Source: Campylobacterales bacterium
Lineage (GTDB): Bacteria > Campylobacterota_A > Desulfurellia > JAADFJ01
Length of the DNA: 11,075 nucleotides
Reading direction: 5' to 3'
Assembly (NCBI GenBank): GCA_027080125.1
Contig: JALWSW010000214.1
Coordinates: forward strand, 1-11,075
Part shown: positions 1-6,482 of the stretch, in pieces
Numbering within the stretch: position 1 is the stretch's first letter
Layout: every line of letters starts with the position of its first letter
Made by a program: the position numbers and the translations under genes
Notes under the pieces: model-generated
The model's database searches: none
The model's input: only the letters and a program-made list of their open reading frames with translations
What the model was told of the DNA's origin: nothing

Positions 1-282
1 GCAAAACACAATGTTAAATTAACCGCTTCAACGCTTGATAAATCTCAATTGAGAAAAGCGATAGAGCAAACAAGAAAGAACGGTTATGCGGTTAGCTTTG
101 GAGAGGCTGATTCGGATGCCGCAGCCATTGCCGCACCGATTCTTGATAATCAAGGTATCGCTCTTGCCGCTGTTTCGGTGGCAGGACCCTCAAACAGGTT
201 TACAAGCGAAAAAATCAACAGATGGATACCTGAGGTAAAACAATGCGCCGACGATATAAAAAAAGCGCTTTTTATTAAGTAA
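1..282 (+). CDS. IclR-family transcriptional regulator, C-terminal part (5' end cut by window)
   Basis: Reading frame 1 is open from the first base to a TAA at 280-282, giving 93 residues with no start in view; the TTG at 49 is internal. Residues about 28-67 carry the IclR effector-binding signature: GYAVSFGEAD, then AAIAAPILDNQG, then AAVSVAGPSNRF. In this family the C-terminal GAF-like domain binds a small, often carboxylic, metabolite, while the missing N-terminus holds the winged helix-turn-helix. The stop codon overlaps the ribosome binding site of the next gene (TAAGGAGG), so regulator and catabolic genes are probably co-transcribed from a promoter upstream of this window. Inferred role: local, possibly autoregulated control of the operon, with the acid or an acyl-CoA intermediate as effector. 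The family call is firm; effector and sign of regulation are unknown. Confidence 0.9.
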   Translation, partial: AKHNVKLTASTLDKSQLRKAIEQTRKNGYAVSFGEADSDAAAIAAPILDNQGIALAAVSVAGPSNRFTSEKINRWIPEVKQCADDIKKALFIK

Positions 283-287
283 GGAGG
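281..287 (+). promoter_or_regulatory. Ribosome binding site embedded in the regulator's stop codon
   Basis: AAGGAGG lies four bases before the ATG at 292 and shares its first two bases with the TAA that ends the regulator. This fixes the dehydrogenase start and suggests translational coupling to the regulator. Confidence 0.75.
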
Positions 288-291
288 CAGT

Positions 292-1455
292 ATGCTTATT
301 TCCAACGATCTTTTAACAGATGAGGCAAAAGATCTAAAGATGGCAACAAGAGAATTTTGCAAAAGAGAGTTTGCCGATACGCTCAAGTGGGACGAAACTC
401 AAAATATGCCGTATGAACTTTGGAAGAAGATGGGTGATATCGGCTTGACCGGTATGATGCTTGATTCCGAATATGGCGGAATGGGAGCTGATGCCCTGCT
501 TGCGGTTGTGATTATGGAGGAGATGGCGGTTTTCTCACCGGCAGTGGCAATGAGTCTGGGAGCTCATTCGATTCTTGCCGGCAATGTTATCAACAGAGCC
601 GGAAACAAAGAGCAGAAAGCCCGTTTTCTGCCTGATATCGCCTCAGGAAAAAAGATAGCTGCAATCTGTCTGAGCGAACCTGAACGAGGCTCAGATGCGG
701 CACATCCTAAAACAAAAGCGATAAAAAACGGCGACAAATATCTGCTGCGCGGTCAAAAGATTTTTATAACCAATGCTCCGGTTGCCGATATCTTTGTTGT
801 TTACGCCGATACAATAGAGAATGGAAAATCACTCGGTGTAACAGCCTTTGTTGTGGAAAAAACGCCTGAAATAACGGTTGACAAGATGCACAAAATGGGC
901 ATGAGAGCATCACCCACAGGCATCGTGTTTTTCGATGAGGTACCGCTTTCGGAAGAAAATATTCTGCGCGGCATCGGAGAAGGCACCCATATTATGATGG
1001 AAGGGCTTGATGTGGAGCGAATCGGTCTTTCGGGAGAAAATCTTGGCATAATGAAAGGCGCGCTCGAGGTTGCCTCAAAATATGCTAAAGAACGAATTCA
1101 GTTTGAGAAACCGATTATTAGTTATCAGATGATTCAGGAGAAGTTGACCTATATATTGAGCGAGCTTGAGCTTAACAGAACATATCTATATAAACTTGCA
1201 AAGCTCTGGAATGAAAACAAAGGCGACAAAAAACTCAGAACGGCAACCGCTATCTCAAAAATGCGTTCAGCTGAAGCTGCGGTAAAATGCGCTGAAGAGG
1301 CGATACAGATTTTGGGAGGCTACGGATACACTTCCGATTATCTGCCTCAGATGTATTGGCGCGACGCAAAACTGTTCACGATAGGTGCCGGAACAAGCGA
1401 GATGATGAAACTGATTGCCGCAAGAAGGATTATACAGGGATTTAACGAACTTTAA
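292..1455 (+). CDS. Acyl-CoA dehydrogenase, isovaleryl-CoA-dehydrogenase type
   Basis: This 387-residue FAD enzyme has the normal length of a soluble acyl-CoA dehydrogenase, which makes a 2,3-enoyl-CoA and passes electrons to ETF. Visible motifs are LSEPERGSDA (residues 127-136), GQKIFITNA (154-162), KERIQF (266-271), QILGGYGYT (339-347) and AGTSEM (366-371). The canonical catalytic Glu of MCAD/SCAD, just before GTSE, is Ala366 here. Instead Glu242 in GLDVERIGLSG sits where human isovaleryl-CoA dehydrogenase has its catalytic base (Glu254, in GLDLERLVLAGG). That pattern marks the IVD group, and its IGAGTSE stretch is identical to that of IVD. A short or beta-branched acyl-CoA substrate is therefore likely, for example isovaleryl-CoA or a citronellyl-CoA-like compound (compare LiuA, AtuD). 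The start is set by AAGGAGG at 281-287. Exact substrate is unproven. Confidence 0.92.
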   Translation: MLISNDLLTDEAKDLKMATREFCKREFADTLKWDETQNMPYELWKKMGDIGLTGMMLDSEYGGMGADALLAVVIMEEMAVFSPAVAMSLGAHSILAGNVINRAGNKEQKARFLPDIASGKKIAAICLSEPERGSDAAHPKTKAIKNGDKYLLRGQKIFITNAPVADIFVVYADTIENGKSLGVTAFVVEKTPEITVDKMHKMGMRASPTGIVFFDEVPLSEENILRGIGEGTHIMMEGLDVERIGLSGENLGIMKGALEVASKYAKERIQFEKPIISYQMIQEKLTYILSELELNRTYLYKLAKLWNENKGDKKLRTATAISKMRSAEAAVKCAEEAIQILGGYGYTSDYLPQMYWRDAKLFTIGAGTSEMMKLIAARRIIQGFNEL

Positions 1456-1462
1456 AATGTAA

Positions 1463-1477
1463 TCAGGATAACCCTGA
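1463..1477. repeat. Short imperfect palindrome in the 48-bp spacer (possible operator or hairpin)
   Basis: The spacer 1456-1503 between the dehydrogenase and the AtuA-like gene contains TCAGGATAACCCTGA: 5-bp arms TCAGG/CCTGA around a 5-base centre that itself has one T:A match. IclR-family operators are often palindromes of about 15 bp, and the same element could form a weak RNA hairpin. It has no U-tract, so it is not a convincing intrinsic terminator. One short palindrome can occur by chance. Confidence 0.25.
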
Positions 1478-1503
1478 AAGTAAAATATAAGTAAGGAGAT
1501 TTT

Positions 1504-2883
1504 ATGAGTAACAGGATAAAAGTTGGAGCCGGACAGGGATTTTACGGAGATGATCCGTGGTTTGCGCTTCAGAGCGCCAAATACGGAAACGTTGATTATA
1601 TGGGTTTTGACTCACTTGCAGAGCTTACTCTGGCAATACTGGAAAAAGCGAGACAGAAAGATCCGAACAAAGGGTATGCAGCAGACATCATAACCTATGC
1701 AAAACTGCTTCTTCCGTTTGTCAAACAGAACAATCTGTCGCTTGTTACAAATGCGGGCGGTTTGAATCCTCCCGCAGCGGCAACTGCGGTGGCAAGGCTC
1801 GCAAATGAAATCGATTTTAGCGAACTTAAAATTGCCACCATAACAGGCGATGACATAAAGGGGAAAATCGAAAAATTGAGAGCGGCAGGACTTAAATTTG
1901 AAAATCTCGATACCGGAGAGGCGATGCCTGAGGAGATTCTCAACAATATCATTTTTGCAAACTGTTATCTCGGAGCAGCGCCGGTAAAAGAGGCGCTCGA
2001 CAGAGGTGCCGATATTGTTGTAGCCGGACGCGTTACCGACCCGGCGCTTTTTGCAGGACCAATACTTTCGGGTATGAACTGGAACGTTGATAATTTGGAC
2101 CAGGTGGCCTTTGCAACGCTTCTGGGACATCTGCTTGAGTGCGGAGGACAGATAACCGGAGGAAACTTCAGCGGTGATTGGGAAAGCGTGCCATCCCTTG
2201 AGCGACTCGGATATCCGATAGCAGAAATCTATGAAGATATAAGCGCAATCATCACAAAACCGGAAGGAACCGGCGGGCTGGTTTCATCTGACACGGTAAA
2301 AGAGCAGATGTTATATGAGATACATGATCCGTCAAACTATATCGGTCCTGATTGTATAGTTGACATAACATCGGCAAAACTAGAAGATGTCGGAAAAAAC
2401 AGGGTAAAGATAACCGGCGTCAAAGGCAAAAAGCCGCCTTCAACACTTAAGGCGCTCTTCGCGTATCCTGATGGCTATATTGCAGAGGGAAGAATTCTTT
2501 ACGGGGTTCCTCATGCTCTGAAAAAAGCAAAAGCAATGGCCGAAATTATGAGAAAACGCCTTGATATACTTGGAATAAAACCGATTGCATATGAAGCCGA
2601 ATTTATAGGAGGCGGGGCGCTCAAACGCAAAGAACCAAACTATGAGCCTGAAGAGATTCTTTTGCGCGTAGCTGTCAAGGTCAGCTCAAAGGAGCAGGCA
2701 AGTCAAATTGCAAAACTGTTTCCGGCTTACATTCTCAACGGACCTCCGGGAGCTGATTTCTTTGGCGCTCCACCCAAACCGAGACAGGCAATAGGCATTT
2801 GGCCCGCACTTATCGACAGAGAGCTCATAGAGCGCGATGTCAAGGTTGATGTCAAAACAACAAAAGAGATTTTGGAGGGATAG
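1504..2883 (+). CDS. AtuA-family (DUF1446) acyl-CoA catabolism protein, main domain
   Basis: The 459-residue product matches the large N-terminal domain of the AtuA/DUF1446 family. Motifs include VGAGQGFYGDD near the N-terminus, NAGGLNP (83-89), the family-typical GRVTDPALF (175-183), GHLLECGGQITGG (208-220) and EGTGG (254-258). No signal peptide or membrane segment is seen, so it should be cytoplasmic. Pseudomonas AtuA belongs to the acyclic terpene utilisation cluster (citronellol/geraniol catabolism), but the reaction it carries out has not been established to my knowledge. Here the small C-terminal AtuA domain is a separate gene directly after the stop codon, so the two probably form one complex. 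The start is fixed by AAGGAG at 1493-1498, five bases before the ATG. Upstream is an IVD-type dehydrogenase and downstream a LiuC-like hydratase, suggesting work on a branched or unsaturated acyl-CoA. Confidence 0.88.
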   Translation: MSNRIKVGAGQGFYGDDPWFALQSAKYGNVDYMGFDSLAELTLAILEKARQKDPNKGYAADIITYAKLLLPFVKQNNLSLVTNAGGLNPPAAATAVARLANEIDFSELKIATITGDDIKGKIEKLRAAGLKFENLDTGEAMPEEILNNIIFANCYLGAAPVKEALDRGADIVVAGRVTDPALFAGPILSGMNWNVDNLDQVAFATLLGHLLECGGQITGGNFSGDWESVPSLERLGYPIAEIYEDISAIITKPEGTGGLVSSDTVKEQMLYEIHDPSNYIGPDCIVDITSAKLEDVGKNRVKITGVKGKKPPSTLKALFAYPDGYIAEGRILYGVPHALKKAKAMAEIMRKRLDILGIKPIAYEAEFIGGGALKRKEPNYEPEEILLRVAVKVSSKEQASQIAKLFPAYILNGPPGADFFGAPPKPRQAIGIWPALIDRELIERDVKVDVKTTKEILEG

Positions 2884-3234
2884 ATGAGACTCTTTTTATA
2901 CCAGATTGCCCAGACTCGTTCGGGCGACAAGGCAAACGATTCGGATGTTTCGCTTTTTGCTCCTAATAAAAAGATATATGAATTTTTGAAAAAAAATCTG
3001 ACTCCCGATATTGTAAAATCCAAACTTTCCTCTATTGTTGAAGGTGAGGTTGTCAGGTTCGAGGTTCCCAATCTTTTGGCGCTCAAATTCCTACTCACAG
3101 ATGCACTCGGCGGAGGAGCCTCAGGCTCGCTCAGAAGCGACAACCTGGGAAAATCGATCGGAGGGATATTCAGCACGTTAGAGTTGGATTTTCCGGAAGA
3201 GATTGTTAAGGATGTAAAGATAAGGGCTGCCTGA
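2884..3234 (+). CDS. AtuA C-terminal (ferredoxin-fold-like) domain protein, stand-alone subunit
   Basis: This 116-residue protein corresponds to the C-terminal domain of full-length AtuA proteins. It shows IAQTRSGDKAND (residues 8-19), the EGEVVRFEVPNL stretch (53-64) and DALGGGASGSLRSD (73-86), all typical of that small domain. The ATG at 2884 follows directly on the TAG stop (2881-2883) of the main-domain gene. Its binding site GGAGG (2874-2878) lies inside the upstream coding sequence, so translation is probably coupled and the products made in equal amounts. The spacing and lack of residual homology between the genes look like an evolved two-gene arrangement rather than a sequencing frameshift, and split AtuA pairs are known elsewhere. 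Function is inferred only from the partner; no catalytic residue can be assigned. Confidence 0.82.
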   Translation: MRLFLYQIAQTRSGDKANDSDVSLFAPNKKIYEFLKKNLTPDIVKSKLSSIVEGEVVRFEVPNLLALKFLLTDALGGGASGSLRSDNLGKSIGGIFSTLELDFPEEIVKDVKIRAA

Positions 3235-3235
3235 A

Positions 3236-4003
3236 ATGTCTGAGGTTATTGTTGAAAAGCACAACGGATACGCCGTTGTTGTTATGTCAAATGTGAAAAA
3301 ACGGAACGCCCTGGATAGCGTTCTGTCAAAAGCGCTTATAGAAAAAGCACACAACATTTCAAAAGATAAGAATATAAAAGCTGTGGTATTAACAGGCAAC
3401 AATCATATCTTTTGCGCCGGAGCCGATCTTGACGAGTTTGGCGCCGCATTGGGAAAGGATGCGCTTTATCATTACAAAAATATGGAAACAGATGTCAAAG
3501 TTTTTGATATTGTAAGGATTATCGGCAAGCCGGTCGTAGCAGCGGTTGAAGGCTATGCACTTGGAGGAGGATTCGGACTTGCCTGCAGCGCCCATATTGT
3601 TGTGAGCTCTCCTGAGGCTAAGTTCGGGATGCCTGAGCTCTCACTGGGCATATTCCCTTATGTTATTTTTCCGTATGTTATCGATGCAATTGGAAAAAGA
3701 AATGCGGTGGAGCTGGCATTAGCCAGAAAGATTATCGATGCGACTGAGGCAAAAAGAATCGGTGTTGTGCATCAAATCTACGATAATCCGATTGAAAAAG
3801 CAAAGAAGATTGCCGCCTCGATTGCATCGCTGAGTTCAACCGTGCTGGCTTTGGCAATGAATGCAATAAACGATCTTTCAAAAGAAAAGATTGATTCAAA
3901 ATATCTGGCTCTGCTCAGAATTGTAAATTTTGCGGCAGAGGATCTGAAAATCGGAACCGAGGCGTTCAAGAAAAAAACAAAACCTGAATGGAGGGGCAAA
4001 TGA
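3236..4003 (+). CDS. Enoyl-CoA hydratase/isomerase-family protein, LiuC/AtuE-like
   Basis: This 255-residue crotonase-fold protein should act on an unsaturated acyl-CoA in the cytoplasm. The oxyanion-hole segments are FCAGADLDEF (residues 59-68) and GYALGGGFGLAC (106-117). Of the two classical hydratase glutamates (rat Glu144 and Glu164), the first is Gly114 and the second is kept as Glu134 in FGMPELSLG. The segment after it, GIFPYVIFPYVIDAIG, has the P-x-V-I-x-P-x-V form seen in methylglutaconyl-CoA hydratases of the LiuC type, not the usual PGxGGTQ. LiuC and AtuE hydrate products of biotin-dependent carboxylases, and none is present here. It could therefore be a hydratase for a related branched enoyl-CoA, or an isomerase. 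The start lies two bases after the previous stop, with a weak AAGGG site; the end overlaps the next start by 4 bp (ATGA). Confidence 0.85.
   Translation: MSEVIVEKHNGYAVVVMSNVKKRNALDSVLSKALIEKAHNISKDKNIKAVVLTGNNHIFCAGADLDEFGAALGKDALYHYKNMETDVKVFDIVRIIGKPVVAAVEGYALGGGFGLACSAHIVVSSPEAKFGMPELSLGIFPYVIFPYVIDAIGKRNAVELALARKIIDATEAKRIGVVHQIYDNPIEKAKKIAASIASLSSTVLALAMNAINDLSKEKIDSKYLALLRIVNFAAEDLKIGTEAFKKKTKPEWRGK
3990..4003 (+). promoter_or_regulatory. Ribosome binding site and ATGA stop/start overlap
   Basis: GGAGGGG at 3990-3996 precedes ATG 4000, and the TGA at 4001-4003 ends the preceding gene within the same four bases. This favours the start at 4000 over an in-frame ATG at 3988, whose codons are the ribosome binding site itself, and points to translational coupling. 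Confidence 0.75.
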
Positions 4004-5667
4004 GTGAATCGTTTTTAGTTAAGTCTCCTGATAATCTGTTTATACCTGAGCAGGCAAGTCAGGAAGACAGAATGCTTGCCGCAAGCGCAAGAGAGTTTAT
4101 GGAAAAGGAGATTATTCCGATATCCGATGAAATTGAATCCAAAAAACACGGTCTTTTGAGAGAGTTGATAAAAAAAGCCGCCGATCTCGGATTTACATCT
4201 GTCGGAGTCGACGAGAGTTATGGCGGGCTCGGAATGGGTGAAATTGCCTATACAGTGCTTGCGGAAAAACTTTTCGGAGGACAAGCCTCCTACGGAATCA
4301 CATGGAACGTTAATATAGGAATCGGAAGAATGCCTCTTGCTTATTACGGAACAGAAGAACAGAAAAAGCGTCTTATGCCCAAAATCTGTTCGGGAGACTA
4401 TGTAACAGCGTATGCTCTTACTGAAGCGGAAGCAGGGTCGGATGCCCTGGGAGGTATGAAAACCAAAGCGATAAAACAGCCTGATGGTAACTACCTGTTA
4501 AACGGTCAAAAAATTTTTATTACAAACGGCGGAATATCTGATCTATACACCGTATTTGCAAGATTGGATGAGGGTTTTGCGGCATTTCTTGTCGAAAAGG
4601 GAATGAAAGGTTTCTCAACAGGCAAAGAGGAAAACAAGCTCGGACTTCGCGGTTCATCAACCACAACACTATTTTTTGATGATGTAAGGATTCCGAAGGA
4701 AAATCTGCTTTATAATGAGGGGCAAGGACATTATATTGCTCTTACCGCTCTTGATGTGGGAAGATTCGATCTGGCTGCTGCGTTTTTGGGAGAGGCAAAA
4801 TATGATCTTGCCAATGCGATAAAATATTCAAAAGAGCGTCGTCAGTTTGGCAAGGCAATTGCAGAATTCGGCATGACGCAGAAAAAGCTCGCAAAAGCCG
4901 CAGCTCAGATATATGCAGCCGAATCCGGCGTATATCGGTTTGCCGGAAAATGGGAGAGGCTTTGCTCCGGGCTGGATAGAACCGCGGCTGATTACGGCAA
5001 AAAGATGATGGATATATTGCGTGCACTTTCGGAAGAATCCTCAATCCTCAAAACGGCGGTCTCAGATATTTTGGCAGCCGTTGTGGATGATGAGGTTCAG
5101 ATATACGGCGGAAACGGCTTTATGGAGGATTATCCGGCTGCACGTTCCTATCGCGACGAACGGGTTTTCCGAATCTTTGAGGGAACAAACGAAATCAACA
5201 GAACCGTTATAGCAAAGATGCTTACAAAGCAGATTACAAAGGGCAAAATCGTTCTTGAAACAGCGCCGGCAAACATAGATCCCAACAGTATTGAAGGAGC
5301 AAGAGCGCTTCTTAATCTTGCCTATAGCAAGGCAACCGAGGAGGCAAAACTTTTAAACGAAAACCAGGAGGTTGTGGGATATCTTTCGGATATGACCATT
5401 ATGTTTTATCTTATCGAGTCGGCATATCTCAGAGCAAAAAAGACCGGAGACGAGATAATGCTTCTGTTGGCTCATCGCTACAGCATTGATTCGTTCTCAC
5501 TCTTTCTTGATTCAATGAACAGATTGGCAAAAGCGTTCGGCTCGGACAAGTTGGAAAATGCCTGCAAAAAAGCCTATAGCGATTGGAATATAGCCGATGA
5601 GGTAAAATTAAACAGAAAAATCTCCGCTTTGCTGCTTGAGAAGGAATGCTATCCCTTGGGATTATAA
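4000..5667 (+). CDS. Acyl-CoA dehydrogenase with C-terminal extension (VLCAD/ACAD9-like)
   Basis: The product is 555 residues, about 170 more than a basic acyl-CoA dehydrogenase. Residues about 20-410 form the catalytic core: ALTEAEAGSDA (139-149), NGQKIFITNGG (168-178), LGLRGSSTTTLFFDDV (214-229), KERRQFGKAI (278-287), QIYGGNGF (367-374) and RIFEGTNEINR (391-401). Glu394 in FEGTNE is the catalytic base at the canonical position, while the alternative IVD position is Gly254 (LDVGRFD). Residues about 411-555 are a mostly helical tail like that of VLCAD/ACAD9 and their bacterial homologues, which in mitochondria aids membrane association and dimerisation. It probably starts the beta-oxidation turn with the following hydratase and feeds electrons to ETF. 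A longer or bulkier acyl chain is plausible but not shown. Confidence 0.92.
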   Translation: MSESFLVKSPDNLFIPEQASQEDRMLAASAREFMEKEIIPISDEIESKKHGLLRELIKKAADLGFTSVGVDESYGGLGMGEIAYTVLAEKLFGGQASYGITWNVNIGIGRMPLAYYGTEEQKKRLMPKICSGDYVTAYALTEAEAGSDALGGMKTKAIKQPDGNYLLNGQKIFITNGGISDLYTVFARLDEGFAAFLVEKGMKGFSTGKEENKLGLRGSSTTTLFFDDVRIPKENLLYNEGQGHYIALTALDVGRFDLAAAFLGEAKYDLANAIKYSKERRQFGKAIAEFGMTQKKLAKAAAQIYAAESGVYRFAGKWERLCSGLDRTAADYGKKMMDILRALSEESSILKTAVSDILAAVVDDEVQIYGGNGFMEDYPAARSYRDERVFRIFEGTNEINRTVIAKMLTKQITKGKIVLETAPANIDPNSIEGARALLNLAYSKATEEAKLLNENQEVVGYLSDMTIMFYLIESAYLRAKKTGDEIMLLLAHRYSIDSFSLFLDSMNRLAKAFGSDKLENACKKAYSDWNIADEVKLNRKISALLLEKECYPLGL

Positions 5668-5718
5668 AAATCTATTAAGCGAGCTCTATGAACTATAAGA
5701 ACTAAATTAGGAGGAGAT
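5668..5718 (+). other. 51-bp spacer before the second hydratase
   Basis: This is the longest gap in the window. It contains a GAGCTC palindrome (5681-5686), a TATAAG hexamer (5694-5699) and AGGAGG (5709-5714), the ribosome binding site. No acceptable -35 box lies 16-18 bp before TATAAG and there is no terminator hairpin with a U-tract, so I do not call a promoter or terminator. An internal promoter remains possible. Confidence 0.3.
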
Positions 5719-6480
5719 ATGGGATATGTAAAAATAGATACAAGAGAAGGGAGCGGAAGTTCTATCGCGGTATTGACCATTGAAAAACCTCCCGCAAACG
5801 CTTTGGATTCAGAGCTTATTGAGGAGTTGCATTCAAAATTCTCATCACTCAAAGCAGAAGCAGTAATTATCACAGGCACCGGAAAGATTTTTGTCGCCGG
5901 CGCCGATATTAGCCAGATGAGCAGGCTCTCTCCGATTGAAGCCGAGCGATTCTCAACAAAAGGCAACAGACTTATGAGCCTTATCGAAAGCTATCCTCAT
6001 CCGGTTATTGCCGCGGTAAACGGTTATGCGCTTGGCGGCGGGCTGGAACTTGCACTTAGCTGCGACATAATAATCGGCTCGGATAGAGCTGTTTTCGGAT
6101 TTCCCGAGGTAACGCTTGGACTGATTCCCGGATTTGGCGGAACGCAACGATTGATGCGTCTTATCGGAAAAGGGTATGCAAAGGAACTGATCTTTACAGG
6201 AAAAAGAATCAATGCCAAGCAGGCAGAAAAAATCGGTCTTATAAACGGTATTGCCTCCGATGCTCTCGAGGATGCAATCAAAATGGCTCAGGCAATCTGC
6301 AAGGCAAGCAAGAATGCGGTAAGCGTTGCCAAACGAACAATGACAGACGGAGCGGAACTTTCAAACCAGAATGCGCTGAAACTTGAGGCTGCACGATTTG
6401 GTCTGGTTTTTGCTCATAAAGACGCATCCGAAGGAATGAGGGCGTTTCTTGAAAAAAGAGCCGCCGATTTTGAGAAATAG
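5719..6480 (+). CDS. Enoyl-CoA hydratase (classical crotonase)
   Basis: This 253-residue enzyme adds water to trans-2-enoyl-CoA to give 3-hydroxyacyl-CoA. It keeps both catalytic glutamates: Glu110 in ALGGGLELALSCD and Glu130 in FGFPEVTLGLIPG, 20 residues apart as in rat mitochondrial hydratase (Glu144/Glu164). The oxyanion-hole segment FVAGADISQM (58-67) and the PGFGGTQRL stretch (137-145) are also canonical. AGGAGG at 5709-5714 fixes the start. It follows the VLCAD-like dehydrogenase and, with the hydroxyacyl-CoA dehydrogenase and thiolase further down, completes a beta-oxidation set. It differs from the first crotonase-fold protein of the operon, which lacks one glutamate, so the two probably serve different steps or substrates. 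Confidence 0.93.
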   Translation: MGYVKIDTREGSGSSIAVLTIEKPPANALDSELIEELHSKFSSLKAEAVIITGTGKIFVAGADISQMSRLSPIEAERFSTKGNRLMSLIESYPHPVIAAVNGYALGGGLELALSCDIIIGSDRAVFGFPEVTLGLIPGFGGTQRLMRLIGKGYAKELIFTGKRINAKQAEKIGLINGIASDALEDAIKMAQAICKASKNAVSVAKRTMTDGAELSNQNALKLEAARFGLVFAHKDASEGMRAFLEKRAADFEK

Positions 6481-6482
6481 AG

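Noticed and set aside
292..1455. Dead first acyl-CoA dehydrogenase because the canonical catalytic Glu is Ala366
   Set aside because: IVD-type enzymes use a base on another helix, and Glu242 occupies that position with matching flanking residues.
1612..2130. 172-codon open frame on the minus strand
   Set aside because: It lies entirely opposite the well-supported AtuA-family gene, its Cys/Arg-rich translation resembles no family I know, and no ribosome binding site was recognised. It is a shadow frame.
2874..2890. Possible frameshift splitting a single AtuA gene
   Set aside because: The second gene has its own ribosome binding site and ATG and both proteins are complete at their junction. 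A genuine two-gene arrangement is more likely.
2727..3176. 149-codon open frame on the minus strand
   Set aside because: It is antisense to the end of the AtuA main-domain gene and most of its small partner, both of which have clear family motifs. The product is low-complexity Ser/Pro/Leu-rich.
5668..5718. Internal promoter (TATAAG at 5694-5699)
   Set aside because: No -35 element of acceptable match at the right distance, and A+T-rich hexamers of this kind are expected by chance here.
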